NCBI GenBank assembly: GCA_019112765.1
Contig: DXIU01000095.1
Coordinates: 1-60,076, forward strand
Direction of reading: 5' to 3'
DNA length: 60,076 nucleotides
From: Candidatus Mediterraneibacter norwichensis
GTDB taxonomy: Bacteria > Bacillota > Clostridia > Lachnospirales > Lachnospiraceae
Each line of letters opens with the position of its first letter. Position 1 is the first letter of the stretch. Shown piece after piece: positions 51,422 to 60,041 of this stretch. The notes below the pieces were generated by a model. That model had not been told where the DNA came from, did not search any database, and saw only the letters and a program-made list of their open reading frames with translations. The translations under genes and the position numbers were made by a program.

Positions 51422-51577
51422 GCTGCCTGCCGGAATAAAGACCTGTTCTGCGGGAAAGCGGAATCGGGAGGGACAGGAGAGGGACAAGTACAAAAGACCG
51501 TCACATTTCCAACACAGAACGTTCACAGAAAATTGTTACCCTATTGGGCGTAAAAAACGTTTCGGGAGGGCGCGGTT

Positions 51578-52651
51578 TTGATAGAAGTGAGAAATCTGGT
51601 GAAAAAATACGGGAACCATCTTGCTGTAGACCACCTGGACTTCAGACTGGAATCCGGGAAGGTCTATGGTTTTCTGGGGCCGAATGGGGCGGGAAAATCC
51701 ACCACAATGAATATTATGACAGGATATCTGGGCGCTACGGAAGGCCAGGTGATTATTGACGGCCATGATATTTTAAAAGAGCCGGAGGCAGCAAAAAAGC
51801 AGATTGGATATCTGCCTGAGCAGCCTCCTCTTTATATGGAAATGACTGTAAGAGAATATCTGCAGTTCGCGGCAGAGCTCAAGAGAATACCCGGGAAAAA
51901 CAGAGAAGAAGCGGTAGATGAAGTGGAAAAACTGGTAAAGGTCAGAAGTGTAGAGGACAGACTCATCAGGAACCTGTCGAAAGGATACCGTCAGAGAGTA
52001 GGTCTTGCCCAGGCAGTGCTGGGATTCCCGGATATTATTATACTGGATGAACCTACAGTAGGGCTTGACCCGAAACAGATCATAGAGATCAGGGAGCTGA
52101 TACGCAGACTTGCGGAAAAGCATACGGTGATTCTGAGTTCCCATATCCTTGCTGAAGTGCGGGAGGTCTGCGATTATATTCTTATTATTTCCAGGGGAAA
52201 GCTGGTCGCAAGTGATACACCGGAGAATCTGGAAAAAATGCTGGGTGAATCTGACACGGTAGAGATCGAGACAGAGGCTTCTCCCGCCACGGTGGGGGAG
52301 ATCCTGAAAAACGTTCCCGGCATTGCGCAGATCGTGATAAAGGAAACATCAGAAGGAGTTACGCGGGCACAGATCCGGGAAAAGAAAGGGGAAGATGCGC
52401 GCGGCCGTATATTTGACGCCTTCGCCGGAAACCGGGTAACTCTGCTGACTCTGCGGAGACTCAGCGTCAGTCTTGAAGATGTGTTCATGGAGCTGACACA
52501 GAAAGAAACTGTGCCGGAGGCCTTCCGGAGGAAAATGCAGGAGACCGCCTCTGAAGAGACGGCGGGCGCGGAGCCGGAGTCAGCGCAGGACTCTGCCCGG
52601 AACCAGGAAAGAGACAGAGAGGGGGATGAAATCGATGACAGCAGTTTATAA
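51578..52651 (+). CDS. ABC transporter ATPase, Gld/NatA-like
   Basis: The 357-residue ATPase energises the permease encoded next. It shows Walker A GPNGAGKST (about 35), signature LSKGYRQRVGLAQAV, Walker B IIILDEPTVGLDP and the His-loop LSSHILAEV. An extra C-terminal domain of about 110 residues ends in an acidic tail. Translation starts at a TTG (51578) with GGGAGGG seven bases before it; no ATG gives a full N-terminus. The four genes 51578-55958 match the GldA-GldF-GldG-like exporter sets of Bacteroidetes and Firmicutes, with a DUF4340 protein added. The transported substrate is unknown. Confidence 0.9.
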   Translation: MIEVRNLVKKYGNHLAVDHLDFRLESGKVYGFLGPNGAGKSTTMNIMTGYLGATEGQVIIDGHDILKEPEAAKKQIGYLPEQPPLYMEMTVREYLQFAAELKRIPGKNREEAVDEVEKLVKVRSVEDRLIRNLSKGYRQRVGLAQAVLGFPDIIILDEPTVGLDPKQIIEIRELIRRLAEKHTVILSSHILAEVREVCDYILIISRGKLVASDTPENLEKMLGESDTVEIETEASPATVGEILKNVPGIAQIVIKETSEGVTRAQIREKKGEDARGRIFDAFAGNRVTLLTLRRLSVSLEDVFMELTQKETVPEAFRRKMQETASEETAGAEPESAQDSARNQERDREGDEIDDSSL

Positions 52652-53501
52652 AAGAGAACTCAGGACGTACTTTCAGTCCATGACAGGGCCGGTGTTTATT
52701 GCGTTTCTTCTGGCGTTTACGGGAATTTATTTTGTGGCGTATAATCTGTCAGCAGGATATCCCTATTTTTCCTATACTCTGTCCGGCTCGCTTATTGTGT
52801 TTCTCGTGGGAATCCCGCTTATAACAATGAGAAGCTTTTCCGAGGAAAGACGCAGCAGGACAGATCAGCTCCTTCTGACGGCTCCTGTGAGTCTGTTCCG
52901 TATTGTAATGGGCAAATACTTTGCCATGATCACGGTAATCGCCATACCAAATGTTATTTTCTGTATTTATCCGCTGATTATCCGGTCTCAGGGAACCGCC
53001 TATCTGACGGTGGACTATATTTCGATTTTCGTATTCTTTCTTCTCGGGTGCGTGTACGCGGCCATTGGTATGTTCATTTCCGCCCTGACAGAGAGCCAGA
53101 TGATCGCCTTTATCAGTACCTTCGGCATCCTTCTTGTGCTCTATCTCTGGGACGGCATATTATCACTGCTCCCGTCTTCTGCCATAAGCGGACTGGCCGG
53201 AGTAGTGGTTATACTTGCCGCAGTGGTATTTTATATTTATCATATGACGGACAACATTACGCTGGCCGGAATTATCGGTGCGGCCGGCACTGCGGCGGCA
53301 GTTATCTTTTATATTGTCAGACCCGGTCTTTTTGAAAATCTTCTGTCCACTCTGCTGGGCAGGCTGGCGCTTGCGAATGTTTTTACAGATATTACAGCAA
53401 ACAGTATTGTGGATGTGACGGGAATTGTATTATATCTGTCAATTATAGCTGTGTTTGTATTCCTTACAGTGCAGACGGTTCAGAAAAGACGTTGGAGTTA
53501 G
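52635..53501 (+). CDS. ABC transporter permease, GldF/ABC-2 type
   Basis: The 288-residue membrane protein has about six hydrophobic segments and the ABC-2 pattern, with an N-terminal KRELRTYFQSMTGPVFIAFLL and a conserved TMRSFSEERRSRTDQLLLTAPVS cytoplasmic loop after the second span, typical of GldF-like permeases. It overlaps the ATPase gene, so translation is coupled. ATG 52635 is preferred because GAGGGGG then lies at normal distance; the ATG at 52626 directly abuts it. It pairs with the ATPase at 51578 and the GldG-like protein at 53515. Confidence 0.88.
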   Translation: MTAVYKRELRTYFQSMTGPVFIAFLLAFTGIYFVAYNLSAGYPYFSYTLSGSLIVFLVGIPLITMRSFSEERRSRTDQLLLTAPVSLFRIVMGKYFAMITVIAIPNVIFCIYPLIIRSQGTAYLTVDYISIFVFFLLGCVYAAIGMFISALTESQMIAFISTFGILLVLYLWDGILSLLPSSAISGLAGVVVILAAVVFYIYHMTDNITLAGIIGAAGTAAAVIFYIVRPGLFENLLSTLLGRLALANVFTDITANSIVDVTGIVLYLSIIAVFVFLTVQTVQKRRWS

Positions 53502-53514
53502 GAGGGCGCAGACT

Positions 53515-55047
53515 GTGGAAAATAGAAAGAAGATAAGAAAAAAAGCAGGCAGGATCTTTGGTACGGCCGGAACAAAAAACGGTGTGTACAGCGTCGGCCT
53601 GACGGTGATCGCGCTTGCTGCTGTTATTGTATTTAATCTGATCATAGGACAGATACCGGAAGCATACAGAAATATAGACGTCAGCAGTACAAAGATATAC
53701 GATATATCGGATATTACGAAGGATCTTCTTGACGATCTGGACAAAGAAGTGGATATGACGGTGCTTGCCGTAAAAGATGAGACGGATGAGAGAATTGTAA
53801 CATTTATCAGCAGGTACGCGGCGCTGTCAGGAGAGATCCATGTGGAGTGGATTGATCCGGTCCTTCACCCGTCCGCTCTGACAGAATACGATACTTCAGA
53901 AGATACGATTGTTGTTTCCTGCGAGGATACCGGAAAAACCACCACAGTGTCTTTTGGGGATATTCTGGTTATGGACAGCTATTCCTATTACTATTATGGA
54001 ACAACCTCCTATACCGAATTTGACGGAGAAGGGCAGCTTACCAGCGCAGTGAACTACGTTACAAATGAGACAGAGAAAACCATCTATCAGTCCACCGGAC
54101 ACGGAGAAGGAAGCCTCTCTGAGACAATAACAGATCTGATGGATAAAAACAGCTATACACTTTCTGAGATAAATCTGCTGATGACGGACTCTGTTCCGGA
54201 TGACTGTGATCTGTTTCTGATGTACGCCCCCGCAGTTGACCTGACGGAAGAAGAAACCCGGATGCTGGGAACTTATCTGGACGGCGGCGGCAAGGTGATG
54301 ATTCTGCTTGGAGAGATGGGCGCGGCAGATCTTCCAAACCTGGCGGCTCTGCTGGAAGAATATGGAATCGGAGCTGTGGACGGATATATTGCCGATCCCT
54401 CCAGATGTTATCAGAACAATCCCTATTATATCTTCCCGGAACTTTCTGTGTCAGGCGATATGGCGGCAGGGATCAGTTCGGAGATGACGCTTCTGACAAA
54501 TGCGCATGGCCTGTCACTTACGGATCCCGCGAGAGATACAATCACCACGACAGAATTTATGTCCTCGTCGGATCAGGCCTTTGCGGTAACAGAGAACAGC
54601 CAGGGACAGGGAAGCTATACACTGGGGGCTGTGGCCGTGGAGTCTGCCGCTGACCTGGAGACAAATACGCTGGATGATGACGGGGACAGCCCGGAAACAG
54701 ATTCAGACGGGGCGGACACGGCAGAAGATGAAGAGACAGCTTCCGATACCGCGCAAAGTCCAGAGGAGAATCCGGAGAGCAGGCTGACAGTTATTTCCGC
54801 CGCCAGTCTGATCGATCAGCAGATTACGGATACATTTACCACTCTGGAGAATACGACGCTGTTTATGAATGCGGTGACAGCGAATTTCGAGGGAGTTCAG
54901 AATCTTTCGATTGAACCGAAAAGCCTGACTGTGGAGTACAATGCCATGCAGCATACAGGGCTGTTCAGCCTGCTGACAGTATTCGGCATTCCTGCCGTGG
55001 TTGTTGTCGGGGGATTTGTTGTATGGTTCAGACGGAGAAAGAGGTGA
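53515..55047 (+). CDS. GldG-like ABC-associated membrane protein
   Basis: The 510-residue protein has an N-terminal membrane segment (about 23-45), a large extracytoplasmic domain with the GldG/DUF-type core (ISDITKDLLDDLDKEVDMTVL, then HVEWIDPVLHP and VNYVTNETEKTIYQSTGHGE), an acidic low-complexity stretch (about 400-435), and a C-terminal membrane anchor (about 484-504) followed by RRRKR. In known systems such proteins work with the GldA/GldF pair. It starts at GTG 53515 with GGAGGG eight bases upstream. Confidence 0.86.
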   Translation: MENRKKIRKKAGRIFGTAGTKNGVYSVGLTVIALAAVIVFNLIIGQIPEAYRNIDVSSTKIYDISDITKDLLDDLDKEVDMTVLAVKDETDERIVTFISRYAALSGEIHVEWIDPVLHPSALTEYDTSEDTIVVSCEDTGKTTTVSFGDILVMDSYSYYYYGTTSYTEFDGEGQLTSAVNYVTNETEKTIYQSTGHGEGSLSETITDLMDKNSYTLSEINLLMTDSVPDDCDLFLMYAPAVDLTEEETRMLGTYLDGGGKVMILLGEMGAADLPNLAALLEEYGIGAVDGYIADPSRCYQNNPYYIFPELSVSGDMAAGISSEMTLLTNAHGLSLTDPARDTITTTEFMSSSDQAFAVTENSQGQGSYTLGAVAVESAADLETNTLDDDGDSPETDSDGADTAEDEETASDTAQSPEENPESRLTVISAASLIDQQITDTFTTLENTTLFMNAVTANFEGVQNLSIEPKSLTVEYNAMQHTGLFSLLTVFGIPAVVVVGGFVVWFRRRKR

Positions 55048-55052
55048 TCGGA

Positions 55053-55958
55053 TTGAAGCGCAGAAAAGGACTGGTCATTATGCTCTGTGTTCTGTGTGTT
55101 CTTCTGGCAGTATATTTTGCCCTGTACAGCTGGAACAGCCGGCAGAAAGAAAAGGAGGAAGCACAGGAGGAGGCAGAGATAATCCATGTAACAGACACAG
55201 ATGCCGCGGAAATTGTATCGTTCAGCTATAACATGGGAAGCGGGCTTCTGTCTTTTGAGAAACGTGACGGACAGTGGTATTATACGGAGGATGAAGATTT
55301 CCCGCTGGATCAGAGCGTGCCGGAACAGATCGCGGCAGAGCTGGGACAGATTACGGCGGACCGGGAACTGAAAGACGGAGATGATCTGGCGGATTATGGA
55401 CTGGATAAACCGGCATATACGCTGGAATTTACGGATATTTCCGGCGGGGCGGCAACGGTAGAACTGGGAAATCTTACAGGAGATTATTATTATGCCCGGG
55501 TAAGCGGCAGCGACAGTATTTACACGGTTCCCGCGTCTCTGACGGAAGATCTGAATTACACACTGGACGATATGGCGGTACTGGATGACTATCCCAGTAT
55601 CGGAAGCGGCAATCTGGTCCGGGAGTCCATTACGCAGAACGGGGAGACAACGACGTATGATTCGGAAAATGAGGACCAGGCAGAAGATATTGCGGCAGTG
55701 GCAGGAGGTCTGGGCGCGGTAACGCTGTCTGGAGCGGCGGATTATTCTGTGGAAGAGGACGATCTGGCAGATTACGGTCTTGATGAAGCGTCACGGATTA
55801 CAGTGGAGGCGGTGTACACAGAGGATGAAGAAGAAAAGGCGCTTACACTTTATATCGGAGACGAAGACGAGGATGGAAACAGGTATGTTATGATAAACGA
55901 TTCCCGGATCGTGTACCTGATTTCGGATGAGGTATGTCAGAATATTCTAAATTGTTAA
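55053..55958 (+). CDS. DUF4340-type membrane-anchored protein
   Basis: The 301-residue protein has a basic N-terminus and one membrane segment (LVIMLCVLCVLLAVYFAL, about 7-24), then an extracytoplasmic region containing two repeats of a beta-rich unit with ADYGLDKPAYTLEF and ADYGLDEASRITVEA, which is the DUF4340 hallmark. It is the last gene of the Gld-like ABC operon. I prefer the TTG at 55053, 5 bases after the previous stop, with GAGGTGAT in front; a longer frame from the ATG at 55023 overlaps the upstream gene and lacks a binding site. Confidence 0.85.
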   Translation: MKRRKGLVIMLCVLCVLLAVYFALYSWNSRQKEKEEAQEEAEIIHVTDTDAAEIVSFSYNMGSGLLSFEKRDGQWYYTEDEDFPLDQSVPEQIAAELGQITADRELKDGDDLADYGLDKPAYTLEFTDISGGAATVELGNLTGDYYYARVSGSDSIYTVPASLTEDLNYTLDDMAVLDDYPSIGSGNLVRESITQNGETTTYDSENEDQAEDIAAVAGGLGAVTLSGAADYSVEEDDLADYGLDEASRITVEAVYTEDEEEKALTLYIGDEDEDGNRYVMINDSRIVYLISDEVCQNILNC

Positions 55959-56107
55959 TAATTATTTCATTTTATTTCAATTGACAACGGGCAGAAAACA
56001 GAGCAAAATATATCATAAATGCCAGTGATGTCAGTGCGCGGGAAGAGAAAACGGCAGTGGGAAACCCGGCTTCCCGCGTATGCTTTTATGAAAAAGGATG
56101 GAGGAAA

Positions 56108-56515
56108 ATGAAAGAAAAACTAATACGTTTCATGCAGGGAAGATATGGAATAGACCAGCTTTCCAAGCTGCTTATAGTGCTCGGTGTAGTGGCTGTTCTT
56201 GTCTCGGCGTTTGTAAACTGGGGAGTTCTTGGACTTATTATTTATTTCCTTGGCTGGGTTCTTGTTATCTGGGGATATTTCAGAGTGTTTTCCAGAAATG
56301 TCTCAAAACGTTACGCGGAGAATGAAGCGTTTCTGGCGAAAACCAGCGGGATCAGGAATTTTTTTCAGAAACAGAAGTATATGTGGCAGCAGAGAAAAGC
56401 ATATCATATTTATAAGTGCCCGGGATGCGGGCAGAAAATCCGGATTCCTAAAGGAAAGGGGCGGATTGAGGTGCGCTGCCCGAAGTGTGGTACAACATTT
56501 ATTAAGAAAAGCTGA
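56108..56515 (+). CDS. Membrane protein with C-terminal zinc ribbon
   Basis: The 135-residue protein has two hydrophobic segments (about 20-37 and 39-58) and a C-terminal zinc ribbon with CPGCGQKIRIPKGKG and RCPKCGTTF (four cysteines, about 102-128). Such small ribbon membrane proteins are common next to J-domain genes in Clostridia; their role is unknown. AGGATGGAGG precedes the ATG at 56108, which is chosen over an upstream frame extension. The next gene starts 67 bases later. Confidence 0.82.
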   Translation: MKEKLIRFMQGRYGIDQLSKLLIVLGVVAVLVSAFVNWGVLGLIIYFLGWVLVIWGYFRVFSRNVSKRYAENEAFLAKTSGIRNFFQKQKYMWQQRKAYHIYKCPGCGQKIRIPKGKGRIEVRCPKCGTTFIKKS

Positions 56516-56582
56516 TGACAGAACAGAGAGAAAAAATTTCAGATATCCGTTTTAATGTGAAGCAGGGGGTGAGTGTGAGAAG

Positions 56583-57338
56583 ATGACAGATCCGTACAGT
56601 GTACTGGGCGTAAACAGGAATGCGCCGGACGATGAGATAAAAAAAGCATACCGCAGTCTGAGCAGAAAATATCATCCGGATGCGAATATCAATAATCCTC
56701 ATAAAGATGAGGCTGAGGCAAAGTTTAAAGAGGTTCAGCAGGCTTATCAGCAGATTATGGATGAACGCGAAAGGGGATATACGGCCGGAGGGCAGAGCGG
56801 ACCGTATACCGGTGCCGGCGGATCCGGCTATGGAGATTCTTCCTATGGCGGTTACGGACCCTTTGGCGGCTACGGCCCGTTTGGCGGTTACGGCGGTTAT
56901 GGACAGGGAGCGGATCCGGGCAGTCAGCGGCAGAATATGGATCCCCATCTGCGGGCGGCGGCAAATTATATCCGGAGCGGTCATTATCAGGAAGCGCTCA
57001 ATGTTCTTGAAGGGATCAAAGAGAGAAACGCGCTCTGGTATTTTTACAGCGCTTCGGCGAATTCCGGCCTGGGAAACAATGTTACGGCTCTGGAACATGC
57101 CCGGGAGGCTGTCCGCCTGGAGCCGGAGAATACACAGTACCGGATGCTGCTGGAGAGGATGGAAGGCGGCGGCGCCTGGTATCAGCAGCGCCAGACCATG
57201 TATGGCTATCCGGGGTCATTTGACAGCAGCTGCTGTGTAAAACTGTGTGTGGCAAATCTTCTGTGCAATCTCTGCTGCGGCGGAGGCGGCCTGTGCTGCG
57301 GCGGTTACGGCGGATCCGGCTATGGCGCTTATATGTAA
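56583..57338 (+). CDS. J-domain protein with Gly/Tyr-rich linker and Cys-rich tail
   Basis: Residues 2-65 are a J domain with the essential HPD (about 32-34), which stimulates Hsp70 (DnaK) ATPase. A Gly/Tyr-rich linker (GYGGYG repeats, about 75-115) follows, then a TPR-like helical part (AANYIRSGHYQEALNVLEGI). The tail is Cys- and Gly-rich (CCVKLCVANLLCNLCCGGG). It is shorter than DnaJ (251 residues) and lacks the zinc-finger and client-binding domains, so it is a specialised co-chaperone. The Cys-rich end may bind metal or attach to membranes. The gene is not linked to dnaK here. Confidence 0.88.
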   Translation: MTDPYSVLGVNRNAPDDEIKKAYRSLSRKYHPDANINNPHKDEAEAKFKEVQQAYQQIMDERERGYTAGGQSGPYTGAGGSGYGDSSYGGYGPFGGYGPFGGYGGYGQGADPGSQRQNMDPHLRAAANYIRSGHYQEALNVLEGIKERNALWYFYSASANSGLGNNVTALEHAREAVRLEPENTQYRMLLERMEGGGAWYQQRQTMYGYPGSFDSSCCVKLCVANLLCNLCCGGGGLCCGGYGGSGYGAYM

Positions 57339-57436
57339 AAACAATACCCTCAGCTGAAAGAGGTACATATGGCTGAAACGAAGATGTTTCATTCCGGCAC
57401 TGTGTATACCTCTGCGGCTGGGGGTAAAATAATGTT

Positions 57437-57465
57437 TGCAGGAAAGATGGAAGATGTCGTATTAT
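57437..57465 (+). promoter_or_regulatory. Promoter of tRNA-Sec
   Basis: TTGCAG (57437-57442) and TATTAT (57460-57465) are spaced by 17 bases, 75 bases before the tRNA. Confidence 0.5.
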
Positions 57466-57540
57466 AAGAAAGAGGCTGCGGCGCGCAGCTGCGGATATTT
57501 TCCTGCCGCGGCGGCGCTGTAAAATAAAAAGAAAAGATAT

Positions 57541-57638
57541 GGGGGCAGAAAAGTGACTGGTGTGCTTCCGGGTCTTCAAAACCTGTGTGGGGCGGCGGAA
57601 CCGCCCCGGGTGGGTTCGATTCCCACATGTCCCCGCCA
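57541..57638 (+). tRNA. selC: Selenocysteine tRNA (anticodon TCA)
   Basis: The 98-nt gene has a 7-bp acceptor stem plus an eighth position, an anticodon stem CGGGT/ACCTG with loop CTTCAAA (anticodon TCA at 57576-57578), a long GC-rich variable arm (GGGGCGGC..GCCGCCCC type) and a T-arm GTGGG-TTCGATT-CCCAC. CCA is encoded at 57636-57638. The long extra arm and UCA anticodon identify tRNA-Sec. So the organism makes selenoproteins, although selA, selB and selD are not in this window. Confidence 0.96.
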
Positions 57639-57693
57639 GAGCAGAATTAAGTATACAGACATATAAAAGAAGAATATATAATAAAAAGAAGGG

Positions 57694-58932
57694 ATGAAAA
57701 TGAACATGAATCAGACACCGATGTCCGAAAGGGTGCACATCGGTTTTTTCGGAAAAAGAAATGCAGGAAAATCCAGTGTCATGAATGCGGTAACCGGGCA
57801 GGATCTGGCCGTAGTCTCTGAAGTGAAGGGGACGACGACAGATCCTGTCTATAAATCCATGGAACTTCTGCCTCTCGGCCCGGTGGTTATGATGGACACG
57901 CCGGGAATTGACGATGAAGGCGGGCTGGGCGGCCTGCGGGTAAAGAAAAGTTACCAGGTGCTCAACAAGACGGATGCGGCTGTGCTTGTTATAGATGGCG
58001 CGGCCGGGGCTTCCGCAGAGGACGCGGCCCTTCTTGACCGTATCCGGAAAAAGAATATTCCGTATACGGTTGCCCTGAATAAGCAGGATCTGGCAGCGGA
58101 AGATATGTTAAAGCAGGCGGCCGGTATCCTGGACATTCCGGAAGAACAGATTCTGGCCGTCAGCGCTGCAGACGGAACAGGAATCACGGAACTTAAAGAA
58201 CGGATTGCCGCGATTGCAAAACAGGAAGAGCCGAAGCTCAGAATTGTAGGGGATATGATTTCTCCTTCAGATTTTATTATCCTGGTAGTTCCTATTGACA
58301 GCGCGGCGCCGAAAGGCAGACTGATTCTTCCTCAGCAGCAGACAATCCGGGATATTCTGGAGGCGGACGCGGTTTCTGTCGTTATAAAGGAAAACCGGGT
58401 GAAGGAGACGATAGAAAGCCTGGGGAAGAAGCCGCGTCTTGTGATCACGGACAGTCAGGCATTTGAAAAAGTAGCGGCAGATACACCGGAAGATATTCTT
58501 CTCACCTCATTTTCTATTCTCTTTGCCAGATACAAGGGAAATCTTGAGACGGCAGTTGCGGGTGTTACAGCACTGGATAGGCTGCAGGACGGAGATAAAA
58601 TTCTGATCAGCGAAGGCTGTACCCATCACAGACAGTGCGACGATATCGGTACAGTCAAGCTCCCCCGCTGGATCCGGGAGTATACCGGAAAAGATATCCG
58701 GTTTGAGACAAGTTCCGGCACACAGTTCCCGGATGAACTGGGAGAGTATAAGATGATCGTACACTGCGGTGGATGCATGCTCAATGAACGAGAAATGAAA
58801 TACCGCCTAAGCTGTGCGGCTGACCAGGGAGTGCCCATGACAAACTACGGCATTCTGATCGCGTATGTGAAAGGAATACTGAAAAGAAGCGTAGAACTGT
58901 TTCCTGAAATTCACAGACTGCTGGAGAAATAG
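57694..58932 (+). CDS. hydF: [FeFe]-hydrogenase maturation GTPase HydF
   Basis: HydF is the scaffold that assembles the two-iron part of the H-cluster, with HydE and HydG, and delivers it to the hydrogenase. The 412-residue protein has the GTPase G1 GKRNAGKSS (about 19), G3 DTPGIDDEG, G4 NKQD and a C-terminal [4Fe-4S] site with CTH near 309-311 and HCGGC near 357-361. Length is normal. hydE and hydG are not in the window. It has GAAGGG before the ATG and ends with a strong terminator. The organism therefore ferments with H2 production or uptake. Confidence 0.95.
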   Translation: MKMNMNQTPMSERVHIGFFGKRNAGKSSVMNAVTGQDLAVVSEVKGTTTDPVYKSMELLPLGPVVMMDTPGIDDEGGLGGLRVKKSYQVLNKTDAAVLVIDGAAGASAEDAALLDRIRKKNIPYTVALNKQDLAAEDMLKQAAGILDIPEEQILAVSAADGTGITELKERIAAIAKQEEPKLRIVGDMISPSDFIILVVPIDSAAPKGRLILPQQQTIRDILEADAVSVVIKENRVKETIESLGKKPRLVITDSQAFEKVAADTPEDILLTSFSILFARYKGNLETAVAGVTALDRLQDGDKILISEGCTHHRQCDDIGTVKLPRWIREYTGKDIRFETSSGTQFPDELGEYKMIVHCGGCMLNEREMKYRLSCAADQGVPMTNYGILIAYVKGILKRSVELFPEIHRLLEK

Positions 58933-58986
58933 AAGAACAGACCGCTGCGGAAAACAGAGTGACTTTAATTATAAGAGAAGACAGAA

Positions 58987-59029
58987 AATACCGCTGTCCG
59001 GTTTGGTATGGACAGCGGTATTTTCTTCT
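58987..59029 (+). terminator. Terminator of hydF
   Basis: A perfect 13-bp stem with a 10-base loop is followed by TTCTTCTG. The opposite strand reads a T-rich stretch too, so it may work both ways. Confidence 0.85.
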
Positions 59030-59262
59030 GGTATGTAATTGAGAGGATTTCCTCTGCTGCCGGATCCGCCCTGCGCATAACTGGGGAATTATCCTTATAT
59101 AAAGGAGGCAGAAACAGAAATGTCATCCGGATAAACTTTGGGGGGAGTCCCCGGACAGACATCAGACACCGGCAGCCTGACCTGCAAAAAACACAGCGGC
59201 TCTTCGGAAAAAATGTGGCATAATATTTCCATATAAAATACATTGAGCATTTCTGAACAAAT

Positions 59263-59313
59263 AAAAAAAGACAGTTTCCCCCGAAGGAAAACCACCTTTG
59301 GTTTTTACAAGTC
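59263..59313 (-). ncRNA. Candidate small RNA or attenuated leader
   Basis: A consensus promoter on the - strand starts a transcript at about 59313. About 20 bases later a terminator-type hairpin (within 59274-59292) leads into seven T residues (59263-59269 on the other strand). A second hairpin (AAAACC with GGTTTT, 59288-59306) shares bases with the terminator stem, so the two are mutually exclusive. No gene follows on this strand before hydF's 3' end. Confidence 0.5.
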
Positions 59314-59319
59314 AACTAC

Positions 59320-59348
59320 ACTATAGCATTTAAAAGTGAATGTGTCAA
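59320..59348 (-). promoter_or_regulatory. Strong promoter on the - strand
   Basis: TTGACA (59343-59348) and TATAGT (59320-59325) are separated by exactly 17 bases. It does not serve any recognised gene; it drives the short terminated transcript at 59263-59313. Confidence 0.75.
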
Positions 59349-59489
59349 ATGAATTTGAAATTATCTGTAGCATGTGACTGAATAAAGGTCCGAAAATGTC
59401 AGAATACGAAGTGAAAACGAATCGTTTCCCGCAGCTGCTATCCGAAAGGCGCATCCCAACGTCCGTATTCCGCCATTTTCTGGTCTTTT

Positions 59490-59690
59490 TTGAATTTGAA
59501 ATTGTGAGGGAGAAAACGCAGCCGGGAAGGGATGAGGGGGTGATGGAGGACCGTAAAGCAGCGCCGGCACTTAGAGCGCGTCTTTTGCGCTCTTATGTAC
59601 CGCTGCGCTGTGTCCGAGCGAAAGTGCGTCCGCCGGCACTCCCTCATCCCTTCCCGGCGGAAACTTTCTCCACTCACAAATTCAAATTCC
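59490..59690. repeat. Fold-back repeat, copy C
   Basis: A homologue of copies A and B between hydF and rpsJ. The 22-bp arms (59521-59542 with 59637-59658) have a largely different sequence from A/B yet still pair at every position, with one G-U. The inner AGAGCGC..GCGCTCT hairpin and the TAAAGCAGCGCCGG segment are conserved. Confidence 0.85.
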
Positions 59691-59693
59691 AGG

Positions 59694-59719
59694 ATTGTAC
59701 TGAAAAAAATACAATTTTT
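59694..59719 (+). terminator. Weak hairpin with T-run right of repeat C
   Basis: ATTGTA pairs with TACAAT across an A-rich loop and is followed by TTTT. It is AT-rich and may only be a weak terminator or insulator ahead of the S10 promoter. Confidence 0.35.
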
Positions 59720-59731
59720 CTTAAAAACCTC

Positions 59732-59760
59732 TTGAAATAAATTCCATGATCCGATATACT
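59732..59760 (+). promoter_or_regulatory. S10 operon promoter
   Basis: TTGAAA (59732-59737) and TATACT (59755-59760) are spaced by exactly 17 bases and precede rpsJ by about 280 bases. Confidence 0.85.
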
Positions 59761-59766
59761 GAAAAA

Positions 59767-60041
59767 GCTGTGACATGATAGCTGTGAAGCGTGAGGTTGC
59801 TGTCGGCGCAAAAACATAAGCGCAGGGCAGGTTTTCCGTGGAGCGAATGTCAAGTTAGGAAACTGGCGACAAGTCACTGTACGAATCACAACAGTATCTC
59901 GTTTTTGCACGCAGCACAGCACTGCGGCAGGAGTTGAAAAAGCGAGAGCGCCGTGTATGTTTCTCACGACACACACGGGAGAGTGTACAGTCACCGCTTG
60001 TCGTACTGAGTTACAAGTACGAAAAGGAGGCGACTTTTTTT
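59767..60041 (+). promoter_or_regulatory. Long 5' leader of the S10 operon
   Basis: About 275 bases of transcribed, non-coding leader lie between the promoter and rpsJ. It contains several potential stems, the last being CGTACT with AGTACG (about 60002-60021) directly before the AAAGGAGG ribosome binding site. Ribosomal-protein leaders commonly bind an operon product (L4 in E. coli) to control expression; which protein binds here cannot be read from the sequence. Confidence 0.6.

Noticed and set aside
55981..56016. Promoter starting with a perfect TTGACA before the zinc-ribbon gene
   Set aside because: No good -10 occurs at 16-18 bases (the 17-base position reads CAAAAT), so support is too thin for a feature entry.
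59396..59740. Open frame of about 114 codons across repeat C
   Set aside because: It has no ribosome binding site, runs through both arms of the fold-back, and its second half is unlike that of copy A.
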